Counted from the first letter of the stretch, positions 8,604-17,985 are shown. The stretch is DNA of 64,000 bases from Synechococcus sp. CC9311 (GCF_000014585.1 NC_008319.1:2542001-2606000); one strand, 5' to 3'. Notes: generated by a model from the letters alone, not told the origin. Made by a program: numbers and translations.

Positions 8604-8824
8604 TTCAATTCTCTGCCGTTAAGGAGGGGTTAATCGAGCCAGAAACCGCAGAACTTCTTTGTAGCAAATCAAACAAAAATGCGAGTCCGTAGACGCTGAT
8701 TTGGTTCCAACCGATACCGAAAGATCACACCACAGATCGCTATAAACCTTTTCTCAGCACGAACATTTCTGATGTGCTGGAAATCTCGCTAACTGACGAA
8801 TTCCTGTACCAGGGCATCAGCACT
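8604..8824 (+). promoter_or_regulatory. Upstream region of nirA with an imperfect NtcA-like site
   Basis: 221 bases without a gene. NtcA, the cyanobacterial nitrogen regulator, binds GTA-N8-TAC. The best match I find is GTA (8661-8663), 8 bases, AAC (8672-8674), one base off in the second half-site. No convincing -10 box lies about 22 bases downstream. The assignment rests mainly on the function of nirA. An AAGGAGGGG run occurs at 8620-8628 but is far from any start. Confidence 0.3.
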
Positions 8825-10366
8825 ATGAGCATTCAAGTCCCCACAAGACCATTCCTAGAAAACAAGAAGCTCAATAAAATTGAGCAGAATAAAGCAGCAA
8901 AGGATGGGTTACTCGTTGGCAACGAGATTGAAGAGTTTGCGAGAGTTGGCTGGGAAGAAGTCGATGAAACCGATCTTCAGCTTCGTCTTAAATGGTATGG
9001 AATGTTTTGGCGTCCCAAAACACCAGGCAAGTTCATGCTTCGCTTGCGAGTCCCCAATGGCGTCATTAATCATCAGCAGCTTCGGGTTGTGGCCTCAATC
9101 GTGGAGCGCTACGGCGAGAATGGAAGCTGCGACATCACAACACGCCAAAACCTACAACTGCGTGGCGTACTGCTGAATGATTTACCAGATATTCTCAAGC
9201 GACTGAAGGACGTTGGACTGAGCTCAATCCAATCAGGCTTTGATAATCCAAGAAATGTAACCGGCAATCCGCTTGCAGGCATTGATCCAAACGAAATCAT
9301 CGATACACGACCTTTCACCACTGAACTTCAGGACTTTCTGACAAACCATTGTGAAGGAAATCCAGAGTTCTCCAACCTCCCTCGAAAATGGAATACAGCT
9401 GTTGCTGGGGCAAAAGACAACTTTCTACTCCACAACGACATCGTCTTTCACCCTGTTGAACGGGATGGTGTTTTGGGTTTCGGCGTATGGATCGGAGGAA
9501 TTCTCTCATCACAAATGAATGCATATGCCATCCCCCTGAATGCTTGGGTGAAGCAGGATGAAATTTGCAGAATGACCGATTGCGTCATTCGCCTCTGGCG
9601 TGACAACGGCGAACGAAACAAGCGCCCCAAAGGCCGCTTCCGCATGTATCTCGACCAGCTCGGTATCGACGCGTTCAGAAGTGAAGTGGAAAGCCTCTTT
9701 GGTCCTCTCATAGAGGATCCAGGGTCAGTCTTTAACTCCACACCTCGGTCTCACTACGGAATCCACCCACAGAAAAATGCCGATGAGTTTTTCGCAGGAC
9801 TGCATGTCAGCGTTGGACGACTCACAGCAACAGATCTGCACGACTTAGCCACTGCAAGTCTTGATTACGGGACTGGTGAAATTCGCCTTACAGAGGACCA
9901 GAACGTCATCATCGTGGGGCTTTCATCAGCAAATTTGGATCGTTTCAAAGCAGATCCATTGTTGCAACGCTTCCCACTTGAACCAGGTGCCATCGCCGCT
10001 GGCACGGTTTCCTGCACAGGAAACACCTACTGCAGCTTTGGTCTCACCAACACCAAAGACCAAGCCATTGCTGCTGCGAAACAACTCGATGCAGAGCTCG
10101 AATTACCCGAAGAGCTCAAAATCCATTGGACCGGTTGCCCCAATACCTGCGGGCAAGCGTTCATGGGTGCGATCGGCCTAACAGGCACCAAGGCGAAAAA
10201 CAGCAAGGGCGAAATGGGTGAGGGCTACACCCTGAGCATCGGAGGATCTCAAGGCGAAAACCCTCAGATCGGGGAAGTCCAGCAAAAGGCAATCCCCGCA
10301 GAAGACATTCAAAACGTTCTTCGACAGGTGCTTATCGAACAATTCGGAGCAAAGCCTCGGGCTTAA
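8825..10366 (+). CDS. nirA: Ferredoxin-nitrite reductase NirA
   Basis: Six-electron reduction of nitrite to ammonium with ferredoxin; binds siroheme and [4Fe-4S]. The four cluster/siroheme cysteines are in SCTGNTYCSFG and TGCPNTCGQA near the C-terminal third. N-terminal family segments include FMLRLRVPNGV, CDITTRQNLQLRG and SGFDNPRNVTGNPLAG, the siroheme-binding parts. ATG 8825 gives 513 residues, standard for plant-type NirA; a start at 8774 would only add 17 atypical residues. Followed by a 44-codon gene and a nitrite/formate channel. Confidence 0.96.
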   Translation: MSIQVPTRPFLENKKLNKIEQNKAAKDGLLVGNEIEEFARVGWEEVDETDLQLRLKWYGMFWRPKTPGKFMLRLRVPNGVINHQQLRVVASIVERYGENGSCDITTRQNLQLRGVLLNDLPDILKRLKDVGLSSIQSGFDNPRNVTGNPLAGIDPNEIIDTRPFTTELQDFLTNHCEGNPEFSNLPRKWNTAVAGAKDNFLLHNDIVFHPVERDGVLGFGVWIGGILSSQMNAYAIPLNAWVKQDEICRMTDCVIRLWRDNGERNKRPKGRFRMYLDQLGIDAFRSEVESLFGPLIEDPGSVFNSTPRSHYGIHPQKNADEFFAGLHVSVGRLTATDLHDLATASLDYGTGEIRLTEDQNVIIVGLSSANLDRFKADPLLQRFPLEPGAIAAGTVSCTGNTYCSFGLTNTKDQAIAAAKQLDAELELPEELKIHWTGCPNTCGQAFMGAIGLTGTKAKNSKGEMGEGYTLSIGGSQGENPQIGEVQQKAIPAEDIQNVLRQVLIEQFGAKPRA

Positions 10367-10462
10367 ACAGACCGAATTAGATCTACAACGTAAAACCGTG
10401 GCGCTTTGTTTTGAAGCCATGGTTCAACGCATTTAAAAAATCAAACTTTTATTCATTTTGCA

Positions 10463-10597
10463 ATGACTTTCAAAGGTGATTTCCTATCGCGTTTTGTCAA
10501 TTGGCTTAGCGCAAGTGGCAAAGACAAAGAACCAGTTTCTGTATCCCCACAGCACCAAGATGTCTTCTCACGCTTCATGAATCGCGTTAGCGGTTGA
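10463..10597 (+). CDS. Very small protein (44 aa) between nirA and the FNT channel
   Basis: ATG 10463 to TGA 10597 encodes a 44-residue peptide beginning MTFKGDFLSRFVNWLSASG and ending DVFSRFMNRVSG. It has two amphipathic segments, each with the pattern SRF-N, separated by a polar linker. It sits 28 bases upstream of the FNT gene on the same strand with no other gene in the space, which favours a real gene. Function unknown. Confidence 0.45.
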   Translation: MTFKGDFLSRFVNWLSASGKDKEPVSVSPQHQDVFSRFMNRVSG

Positions 10598-10625
10598 TTT
10601 CCTTTTCATTTACTAAAACCCAATC

Positions 10626-11534
10626 ATGAGCGCAACAGCGTCCCAGATGGACTACGTCCTACCTAATGAACTCGTCGACGGCATGATTTTAGCCGGCGGC
10701 AAAAAAGCAACAGTCAGCATTAAAAATCTGCTGATCCGTGGCTTTTATTCTGGCGCCATTCTTGGTCTTGCCGTCATCCTGGCCCTCACGGTAGGAATCC
10801 TTACAAAACTACCGTTTGTGGGATCTCTTCTGTTCCCCTTTGGATTTGCCAGCATCGTCCTGTTCGGAATGGAGTTGGTCACTGGCAACTTCGCGTTGCT
10901 GCCGATGGCAACCTGGGCCGGCAAATGTAGCTGGAGTGCAACCTTCCGAAATTGGACATGGGTCTGGATTGGCAATTTCATCGGTACGCTCGTTGTGGCG
11001 ATCATCATGGCCATCAGCCTCACCAGCGGAAGCATGGATGCTGCTGCTGAGAACGTTGGTCCACCGATTTGGGATCTTGTAGCTCAAAAGATCGTTGCTC
11101 TTAACCAGATCAACGTTGTGAAAAAGTACGAGGCCCTTGGAAGTATGGGTTTCTTCTTGGCTTTCTTGCGTGGAGTTGTTGCAAACTGGTTGGTTTGCCT
11201 CGGCGTCACGATGGCTCTTGTGAGCAAAAGTGTTCCCGGAAAATTGCTTGCCTGCTGGTTGCCGATTACGGCCTTCCAAACAATGGGCATGGAGCACATT
11301 GTTGTAAATCAATTCCTGCATACAGCTGGACCAATCCTCGGTTCAGGCGTTCCGTTCTACAAAGTGATTTTCTGGAATTTCCTCCCGGTCACCTTGGGAA
11401 ATATTGTTGGAGGAATGGTGTTCATCGGCATGCTCTTTTACAGCACCCATCGCACCAAAATTTCCGATGTGCTTCCCACAGAGCATGATGAAAAGCTAGA
11501 ACGTGAACTCGCCGCTGAACTCGGCGCCCGCTGA
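10626..11534 (+). CDS. Formate/nitrite transporter (FNT) family channel
   Basis: 302-residue inner-membrane protein with six hydrophobic segments. Family landmarks: the first helix region ending GFYSGAILGLAVILALTVG, the FGMELVTGNFALLP loop, WIGNFIGT, and GFFLAFLRGVVANWLVCLGV. These match FocA/NirC, pentameric channels for small monovalent anions. Placement right after nirA suggests it handles nitrite, though formate cannot be excluded. It ends with a charged tail of about 30 residues. Eleven bases separate it from the HEAT-repeat gene. Confidence 0.9.
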   Translation: MSATASQMDYVLPNELVDGMILAGGKKATVSIKNLLIRGFYSGAILGLAVILALTVGILTKLPFVGSLLFPFGFASIVLFGMELVTGNFALLPMATWAGKCSWSATFRNWTWVWIGNFIGTLVVAIIMAISLTSGSMDAAAENVGPPIWDLVAQKIVALNQINVVKKYEALGSMGFFLAFLRGVVANWLVCLGVTMALVSKSVPGKLLACWLPITAFQTMGMEHIVVNQFLHTAGPILGSGVPFYKVIFWNFLPVTLGNIVGGMVFIGMLFYSTHRTKISDVLPTEHDEKLERELAAELGAR

Positions 11535-11545
11535 CTTCAAACCTT

Positions 11546-12262
11546 ATGAGTGCCATTGATGAAGCCTCCCTTTGGGATCGGCTGTCCAATGCACGGAGGA
11601 TCCCATTGAATCCAAGCTGGCTGGGAGAGATCTACTCTCCCAGCCTTTCTGATGAACTCCGTTTTGCAGTGGCTGAGCGTTTGGGAATGTTGGCAGAAAC
11701 GGGCTGGCCGATCATCCAAACCCTGATCCAACAGCACGGAATTTGTCCTGAATTAATCCATGCAGCCGGCCTCTGCCATCAACCTGAAGCCAAGGATTGG
11801 TTACTCAAACAACTGAACCAATCCAATGATCCAGATGCCTTATTGCTCAACGCACTGAGTTGCTGGGGTGCAGAACTCACATTGTCTCAATTTGAGCATA
11901 TTTTGCAATTACCTGGACAATCACAACGCCTCGCAGGCCTCAATCTTCTTGGCTTCAAATCTCATCAACTACAAGCCATTGAATTACTACAGTTATGTGA
12001 ACCTGCTCTTCAAGATTGGCGTGATCCTGTTGTCATCGCTTGCATACGTTTACTACAACGAAGAGACGACACTCTTATTAGCACCAGGCTAGCCAACCTG
12101 GTCCAATCAGGATCTGATCCAGCTGCTGAAGCTGCTTTAAAAGCCTTGGGATGTATCGCCACAACTCACAGCAAAATAACGTTGAAGTCACTGAGCACAG
12201 AACTCACCAATCCAGAGCGACGGAAGCAAGCCATACGCCAACTTCAACAGCAATATGAATGA
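11546..12262 (+). CDS. HEAT-repeat protein in the nitrite locus
   Basis: 238 residues, mostly helical, with repeated pairs of helices such as ADELRFAVAERLGMLAETG-like SDELRFAVAERLG, EAKDWLLKQLNQS, QRLAGLNLLGFKS and DPAAEAALKALGCIA, consistent with HEAT/PBS-lyase-like repeats. No catalytic residues are evident; such proteins are usually assembly scaffolds or lyase-like chaperones. The tight link to nirA and the FNT gene suggests a role in nitrite reductase assembly or activity, but that is inference. Ends just before a bidirectional terminator. Confidence 0.75.
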   Translation: MSAIDEASLWDRLSNARRIPLNPSWLGEIYSPSLSDELRFAVAERLGMLAETGWPIIQTLIQQHGICPELIHAAGLCHQPEAKDWLLKQLNQSNDPDALLLNALSCWGAELTLSQFEHILQLPGQSQRLAGLNLLGFKSHQLQAIELLQLCEPALQDWRDPVVIACIRLLQRRDDTLISTRLANLVQSGSDPAAEAALKALGCIATTHSKITLKSLSTELTNPERRKQAIRQLQQQYE

Positions 12263-12270
12263 TAATAAAA

Positions 12271-12291
12271 AAGCCCGGCATCACCGGGCTT
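12271..12291. terminator. Bidirectional intrinsic terminator
   Basis: AAGCCCGG (12271-12278), loop CATCA, CCGGGCTT (12284-12291), with an A-run on the left and TTCT on the right. It lies between the convergent HEAT-repeat gene and cynS and can serve both. Confidence 0.9.
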
Positions 12292-12310
12292 TCTGAATTC
12301 AATCAAAAAC

Positions 12311-12790
12311 TCACCACTTTTTGTAAGGCAAAAATTTCCCACACATCGTAACTTTGACCCTATCACCTTTTGGATCTTCAACCTTATCTACATCCAAAGT
12401 AAAATCAATTGCACTCATGATTCCATCACCAAACTTTTCCTGAATAACATCTTTCAGAGGCATTCCATAAACCTGCATGATTTCATAGAAGCGATAGATC
12501 AGTGGATCTGTAGGGATCACAGGATCAAGACTGCCTTTCGTTGGAAACTCTTGCAGTGCAGCAGTTATGGCTGGATCAAGACCCAACAATGTTGCTAATT
12601 TCTCTGCTTCTTCAGGAGAAGCGGTTGCCTGTCCATAAAAGAGAGAAGCAATCCAAACCTCATCGAGCCCAAGGGCTACCTCTAAATCAGCGAAGGACAG
12701 TCCCTTTGCCTTTTTGGCCGCCATGAGCGAAGCAGTGAGCGTCGACGGTGAGGGAGCAGCCAATGACGGCGCCAAGGTAGAAGTAGTCAT
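12311..12790 (-). CDS. cynS: Cyanate hydratase (cyanase)
   Basis: Decomposes cyanate with bicarbonate to ammonium and CO2, giving a nitrogen source. 159 residues; the catalytic Arg and Glu are in [14 protein letters not shown] (Arg100, Glu103) and the catalytic Ser in [10 protein letters not shown] (Ser126), matching the E. coli triad with an offset of four. The N-terminal helix-turn-helix-like domain ([20 protein letters not shown]) is intact and preceded by a Ser/Pro-rich leader of about 20 residues. It closes the nitrogen cluster; no cyanate ABC transporter is visible nearby. Confidence 0.96.
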   Translation of the reverse strand: MTTSTLAPSLAAPSPSTLTASLMAAKKAKGLSFADLEVALGLDEVWIASLFYGQATASPEEAEKLATLLGLDPAITAALQEFPTKGSLDPVIPTDPLIYRFYEIMQVYGMPLKDVIQEKFGDGIMSAIDFTLDVDKVEDPKGDRVKVTMCGKFLPYKKW

Positions 12791-13244
12791 GTAATAAGAC
12801 CAATAAACGAACTACTAGAGATCAGCAACCCTTGCGGTGCCACTCAGCAGTAAATGAATCATCTACAAAATCAAGGTCTAAAACTGATGCATTAACTACC
12901 GATTCATAATCTCGACAGAGCCAATAGCAGCATCGGCGACAGAACGACGGCAAGGAAGACAGCATCATGTATTTGTTGATGGTTAGTTCGTTTTATGTTT
13001 CTTTCAGCAATCGTGAATCAGTTCAATCAAATTCAGAATCAAATCCTAAAAATCATTAATAGCTTCCTAACGATTGACTCTTTGCCAGTGACACCAACAG
13101 TTGTAAGTCAAACCTTCCCAAACCTGCTGATTGAACGCCTTTATTACGCCGAGGGGCGTCAGCATCCATTCCATCCCCTTCATGGAAGCTATGCAGGCCT
13201 ATGCAGGACCTAGCTCCGAAGCTTCATAAAAGGCTCAGGTATCA
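12791..13244. other. 454-bp divergent intergenic region upstream of cynS
   Basis: No convincing gene. A 72-codon frame at 12995-13213 has low-complexity, non-conserved-looking sequence and I do not call it. The region contains AAACGAACTA (12805-12814) next to the cynS start and its exact reverse complement TAGTTCGTTT (12984-12993), which could be paired operator sites. A short direct repeat ATGCAGG-CCT occurs near 13193-13208. I found no clear GTA-N8-TAC NtcA site. Confidence 0.4.
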
Positions 13245-14378
13245 ATGAATACCGCCGAAGGGGATAATTCTGCGGAACGATCGCCTTCGGTTCCGGGCTT
13301 ATCAATGCAAACCTCTCCTGAAACCACGAAGCGTGCATCTTTCAAGCAATTGCTCCGCAAGATTGGCAGTGGAGAGCACACCAGCAAGGGGTTGACTCGA
13401 AGCGAAGCCGATGAGGCTATGGAATTGATGCTCACAGGCGGAGCATCAGACGTTCAAATCGGCGCCTTTCTGATCGCCCATCGCATTCGTCGGCCCGAGC
13501 CTCAGGAGCTCACCGGCATGCTCGACACCTATAAAAGGCTCGGGCCCTGTCTTCTTAGTGAACCCGATCAACGTCGGCCGATCTGCTTTGGGATGCCCTT
13601 TGACGGCCGATCTCGGACAGCACCGATCTACCCCTTAACGGCCTTGCTGCTGGTGGGATCCGGACAACCCGTGGTCTTACAGGGAGGGAGGCGAATGCCG
13701 GTGAAATTTGGAATTACTGCCGCAGAACTATTTGCTTCCATCGGGCTCAACTTGCATGGACTAACCATCAAGGATGTTCAAGCAGGATTCAACCTGCATG
13801 GTCTTGCCCTGATTTATCAACCGGAACACTTCCCCCTAGGAGAGGCTCTTCTGCCCGCTCGGGATGATCTCGGGAAACGCCCTCCTTTAGCCAGTGCCGA
13901 GCTGCTCTGGACTGCACACCAAGGGCACCACCTGCTTGTCAGTGGCTTTGTGCATCCACCAACAGAAAACCGAGCCTGGCAAGCCCTAGAGCTCGCCGGA
14001 GAAACGGAAATCATCACCGTAAAAGGCTTAGAAGGCGGCACAGATCTTCCTGTCAGTCGGGCAGGAATCACGGCTCGGATTCACAACTCAGGGGATCCTG
14101 AACGACACATCGTTCATCCCCGAGATCATGGCTGCTTCGGAGATGATCCCCGCTGGGAATCAGAAGAGGCCTGGGCTACGCATGCCAAAGAAGCACTTCT
14201 TGGCCAAGGGCCCATGGCCCAGTCCTTGCGTTGGAACGCAGGCTGCTACCTCTGGTTGAGCGGACTCAGCAAAAGCTTGGAGGACGGTGTTGAGGAAGCC
14301 AAAACCATGCAAGCCAATGGAGTTGGCACCGCGGCTTTAGAGCAACTGATCAAGTGGCGAGCGTCTGTGGGAGGTTGA
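13245..14378 (+). CDS. Anthranilate phosphoribosyltransferase-like (TrpD2-type) protein
   Basis: 377 residues with the glycosyltransferase-3 N-terminal helical domain (SFKQLLRKIGSGEHTSKGLT, EAMELMLTGGASDVQIGAFL) followed by the nucleoside phosphorylase-like alpha/beta domain. True TrpD binds PRPP with a GTGGD loop; here the equivalent region reads CFGMPFDGRSRTAPIYPLT and the loop is missing. It is therefore probably not a tryptophan enzyme, and resembles the TrpD2 paralogues whose role is uncertain. ATG 13245 is used; ATG 13305 is an alternative that would drop a variable leader. It follows the cynS region as part of the same neighbourhood. Confidence 0.8.
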   Translation: MNTAEGDNSAERSPSVPGLSMQTSPETTKRASFKQLLRKIGSGEHTSKGLTRSEADEAMELMLTGGASDVQIGAFLIAHRIRRPEPQELTGMLDTYKRLGPCLLSEPDQRRPICFGMPFDGRSRTAPIYPLTALLLVGSGQPVVLQGGRRMPVKFGITAAELFASIGLNLHGLTIKDVQAGFNLHGLALIYQPEHFPLGEALLPARDDLGKRPPLASAELLWTAHQGHHLLVSGFVHPPTENRAWQALELAGETEIITVKGLEGGTDLPVSRAGITARIHNSGDPERHIVHPRDHGCFGDDPRWESEEAWATHAKEALLGQGPMAQSLRWNAGCYLWLSGLSKSLEDGVEEAKTMQANGVGTAALEQLIKWRASVGG

Positions 14379-14397
14379 ATAACCGCCTCGATCGAAC

Positions 14398-15621
14398 GTG
14401 CGCCGTCCTCACGTTCCAACATTATTAAGTGCGTTCCTGACGCTGCTTAATGACCGACTGAGCGAAAGCATTGTTTTTCCATTGCTGCCATATCTGTTGG
14501 CATCGTTCAATGCCGACGGTCGCACCCTTGGGCTGTTAGCTGGCAGCTACGCCCTCGCGCAGTTCGCAGCGACGCCACTCATCGGAGCCCTGAGTGATCG
14601 CTTCGGCCGCCGACCCGTGATCGCCATCTGCGTCAGTGGTTCCGTCCTGGGCCTCGGACTGTTCGCGATCACGGTGAGCCAAGACTGGCCCGCTGGTGCA
14701 GTGTTGCCCCTCTTTCTCCTATTTGGAGCCCGTCTGATCGATGGGGTGAGTGGTGGAACAGCCGCAACGGCAGGCGCTGTACTCGCAGACATCACACCGC
14801 CGGAAAAACGGGCAAGGGCCTTCGGATTGATCGGAGTGGCCTTCGGCCTCGGTTTCATTATCGGACCCTTTCTCGGCGGCCAACTGGCCAGGATTGCTGT
14901 CACGGTGCCGATCTGGGTGGCAACCGGCTTCTCCGTCCTCAACCTTGTCGTTGTATTGACGTTGCTCCCTGAAACCCATCCGGTGTCAGAGCGCCGCGTT
15001 CTTCCTCGCAAACGGGAGCTCAACCCCTTCGCTCAAATCGCGCGGGTGATTGGCAATCCAGCAGTCGGGCGTCTGGCCTTGGGCTTTTTTCTATTTTTTC
15101 TTGCCTTCAATGGTTTCACCGCAATCCTGGTGCTCTATTTCAAGCAACGATTCAACTGGGGCCCAGAGCTCGCTACCACTGCCTTTTTAATTGTTGGGGT
15201 CGTCGCCACCGTGGTCCAGGGTGTACTGATCGGTCCGTTGGTGAATCGTTTTGGAGAGTGGAAACTCACGCTGATCGGCCTCGGTTTCGTCATCACCGGC
15301 TGCTTGCTGATCCCCACTACAAATCCTGAGCAAGCCAGGATCGGAGTGTTCACAGCTGTGGGGATTTTGGCCAGCGGCACGGGTCTCGTGACCCCGAGCC
15401 TTCGCAGCCTCGTATCTCGCCGTCTCAGTGATGAAGGGCAAGGCGCAGCCCTTGGCAGCCTGCAAGCACTGCAGAGTCTTGGCAGTTTTTTAGGTCCACC
15501 ATTGGCTGGACTGGGATACGACCTGCTGGGTCAAACCAGTCCATTCTTTGGAGGCGCAGGATTGCTCGTGGTCGTGGTGCTCTTGGTGACCCGCAGTCCC
15601 CTTGAACACGCCACCGGCTGA
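14398..15621 (+). CDS. MFS transporter, drug-exporter-like
   Basis: 407 residues, about twelve hydrophobic segments. The loop between helices 2 and 3 reads GALSDRFGRRPVIAI, the hallmark MFS motif A, and motif C-like GFIIGPFLGGQLA lies in helix 5. This layout matches tetracycline/multidrug exporter-like members, but the substrate is unknown. GTG 14398 is the likely start, 19 bases after the TrpD2-like gene. Six bases separate its stop from the earliest possible start of ppk. Confidence 0.88.
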   Translation: MRRPHVPTLLSAFLTLLNDRLSESIVFPLLPYLLASFNADGRTLGLLAGSYALAQFAATPLIGALSDRFGRRPVIAICVSGSVLGLGLFAITVSQDWPAGAVLPLFLLFGARLIDGVSGGTAATAGAVLADITPPEKRARAFGLIGVAFGLGFIIGPFLGGQLARIAVTVPIWVATGFSVLNLVVVLTLLPETHPVSERRVLPRKRELNPFAQIARVIGNPAVGRLALGFFLFFLAFNGFTAILVLYFKQRFNWGPELATTAFLIVGVVATVVQGVLIGPLVNRFGEWKLTLIGLGFVITGCLLIPTTNPEQARIGVFTAVGILASGTGLVTPSLRSLVSRRLSDEGQGAALGSLQALQSLGSFLGPPLAGLGYDLLGQTSPFFGGAGLLVVVVLLVTRSPLEHATG

Positions 15622-15684
15622 CGGACGATGATTGCTACCTTTCCCTTGCGAGCACAGTGCTCAAAACACATCATTAACGGCGTC

Positions 15685-17814
15685 ATGCTTCCCGAGAATC
15701 TCTACATCAATCGGGAACTCAGCTGGATCTCCTTCAACAGACGCGTGTTGGCTCAGGCGCTTGACCAAAGAACGCAGTTATTGGAACAGGCCAAATTCAG
15801 CGCCATTTTCAGCAACAACCTTGATGAGTTTTTCATGGTGCGCGTGGCGTCCTTGAAGTCTCAGGTTGAGGCTGGCATCGACAAGCGAAGCGAGGACGGC
15901 CTCACGCCCCGAGAGCAACTCCATGAGATTCGCAACCAGCTCTCAGCTCTGCTGGAAGCGCAACAAAAGCACTACCTCAACCATCTCCGCGTTGGCCTCG
16001 AAGACTATGGGGTGTTTCTGTTCAACTACGAACAACTGAACGAAGCACAACGTGACTGGGTGGCCAACTTCTTTCAAACGGCGATTTTTCCGGTCTTAAC
16101 GCCCCTGGCTGTGGATCCTGCTCATCCCTTTCCATTCGTTAGCAATCTCAGCCTCAACGTGGCCGCCCTGATCCATGACCCAGAGTCGGGCCAACGCCAA
16201 CTCGCTCGAGTGAAGGTGCCTCAAAAGATCCTTCCTCGCTTTGTATCGATTCCAGTTGAGCTTGGCAGCGATGAATCCAAGCCAATCCACACAGCAGTTC
16301 CTCTTGAGCAGGTGATTGCCTTCAATCTCAGCCTGCTCTTTCCAGGAATGAGCATTGAAGGCCATTACTTTTTCCGGGTCACCAGGGATGCAGACCTAGA
16401 GCTCCGCGACCTTGAAGCCGACGATCTCATGATCGCAATCGAACAAGGCCTCCGAAAACGGCGCATGGGTGGTGAAGTGGTCCGCCTGGAAGTTGCTGAA
16501 GACACCCCTCAAGACGTCATGGAGATGTTGATGGAGGGCATGTCCGTTGTTGAAGAAGACCTCTACAGGGTGAACGGACCTCTCGGGCTCGATGACCTCT
16601 TCGGCTTGATGAGCCTGCCGCTACCGCACCTCAAAGACACCACGCACTCAGGTCAAACTCCCACCGTCCTCAGTCGTACTCAGAGGGGCATGTTGGAAGA
16701 CGGATCCATCAAAGAAGAGGAATTTGAGAGCATTTTTTCGGTGATACGCCGCCACGATGTTCTCCTGCATCACCCTTACGACTTGTTTTCCACGTCAGTG
16801 GAGGAATTCATCAATCAAGCAGCAGATGATCCCCTCGTGATGGGCATCAAGATGACCCTCTACCGCACCTCCAAAGATTCTCCGATCATCGCAGCACTCA
16901 TCAGGGCAGCAGAAAATGGAAAACAGGTGATGGCACTGGTTGAGCTAAAAGCACGTTTCGACGAAGACAACAATATTCAGTGGGCCAAACATCTGGAGCG
17001 CTCAGGAGTGCATGTGGTCTACGGAGTCATTGGCCTTAAAACGCACACCAAGATTGTTCTGGTTGTTCGCAAAGAGAAAGAACGCTTGCGCAGCTATGTC
17101 CATATCGGCACTGGCAATTACAACTCCAAAACCTCACGTCTTTACACCGATTTAGGCCTACTTTCAGCAAGACCGGAACTCGGCCAGGACCTCGTGGAGT
17201 TGTTTAACTATCTAACCGGCTTCTCCAAACAACAAAGCTTTCGCAAGCTACTCGTAGCGCCTGTCTCCTTAAGAAAAGGAATGGAGCAATTAATCCGTCG
17301 TGAAATCGAACATGCTCAGCAAGGGCGAGGTGGATCGATCAAAGCAAAAATGAATTCCCTAGTAGATCCAGGAATCATTGCTCTTTTGTATGAAGCATCT
17401 CAAGCCGGAGTAAAAATCCAATTGATCATCCGAGGGATGTGCAGCCTTTATCCCGGCCTTGAAGGAATTAGCGACAACATCAGCGTGGTAAGCATCATTG
17501 GCAGATTCTTGGAGCATTCACGTATTTTTTGGTTTAACAATGGCGACAAACCGGAGGTGTTCATCGGAAGCGCCGACTTAATGCCACGCAATCTTGACAG
17601 ACGTGTTGAAGCGGTTGTGCCCATTGAAGAACCAGATCTAAGAGCACAGCTCGAACGCCTGCTTGGGTGCTACTTAAGCGACAACAGGGGCGCATGGGAC
17701 ATGCAACCTGACGGTTCTTTCATTCAGCGACACCCTGAGGGAGAGGAGTACAACTCCCAATTGCAGTTAATCGATGGTTGGAAAGGAAGCGCCCTAGTTC
17801 AGCCAACTCGCTAG
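15685..17814 (+). CDS. ppk: Polyphosphate kinase 1
   Basis: Makes polyphosphate reversibly from ATP. N-terminal domain YINRELSWISFNRRVL and NLDEFFMVRVASLK; head and catalytic domains include DDPLVMGIKMTLYRTS, the histidine motif GLKTHTKIVLVV (autophosphorylated His) and HIGTGNYNSKTSRLYTD (second His). ATG 15685 begins the conserved N-terminus (709 aa); an in-frame ATG at 15628 would add 19 residues. All phosphotransfer histidines are present, so the enzyme should be active. Confidence 0.96.
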   Translation: MLPENLYINRELSWISFNRRVLAQALDQRTQLLEQAKFSAIFSNNLDEFFMVRVASLKSQVEAGIDKRSEDGLTPREQLHEIRNQLSALLEAQQKHYLNHLRVGLEDYGVFLFNYEQLNEAQRDWVANFFQTAIFPVLTPLAVDPAHPFPFVSNLSLNVAALIHDPESGQRQLARVKVPQKILPRFVSIPVELGSDESKPIHTAVPLEQVIAFNLSLLFPGMSIEGHYFFRVTRDADLELRDLEADDLMIAIEQGLRKRRMGGEVVRLEVAEDTPQDVMEMLMEGMSVVEEDLYRVNGPLGLDDLFGLMSLPLPHLKDTTHSGQTPTVLSRTQRGMLEDGSIKEEEFESIFSVIRRHDVLLHHPYDLFSTSVEEFINQAADDPLVMGIKMTLYRTSKDSPIIAALIRAAENGKQVMALVELKARFDEDNNIQWAKHLERSGVHVVYGVIGLKTHTKIVLVVRKEKERLRSYVHIGTGNYNSKTSRLYTDLGLLSARPELGQDLVELFNYLTGFSKQQSFRKLLVAPVSLRKGMEQLIRREIEHAQQGRGGSIKAKMNSLVDPGIIALLYEASQAGVKIQLIIRGMCSLYPGLEGISDNISVVSIIGRFLEHSRIFWFNNGDKPEVFIGSADLMPRNLDRRVEAVVPIEEPDLRAQLERLLGCYLSDNRGAWDMQPDGSFIQRHPEGEEYNSQLQLIDGWKGSALVQPTR

Positions 17815-17985
17815 AAATTCACAGCAAATACTCAAAGTCGAAACGGAAAGAAACCATGATTTTCCGTAGCAATTGACACCGCCAACGACTCTAAATAATT
17901 AGTTACCGAAAAGCTTCAGATTTACATCCATCTATCAGTCCTCAAGGTGCTAAGTTGCGCCCAAATTCGTCAGGAGGCCAGGGTG

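Noticed and set aside
8661-8674. Strong NtcA box upstream of nirA
   Set aside because: Only an imperfect GTA-N8-AAC is present without a properly spaced -10 box, so I list it as weak rather than as a firm site.
12995-13213. 72-codon open frame between cynS and the TrpD2-like gene
   Set aside because: Starts inside one of the paired palindrome arms, low-complexity Asn/Gln/Ile-rich beginning, no recognisable family. More likely non-coding.
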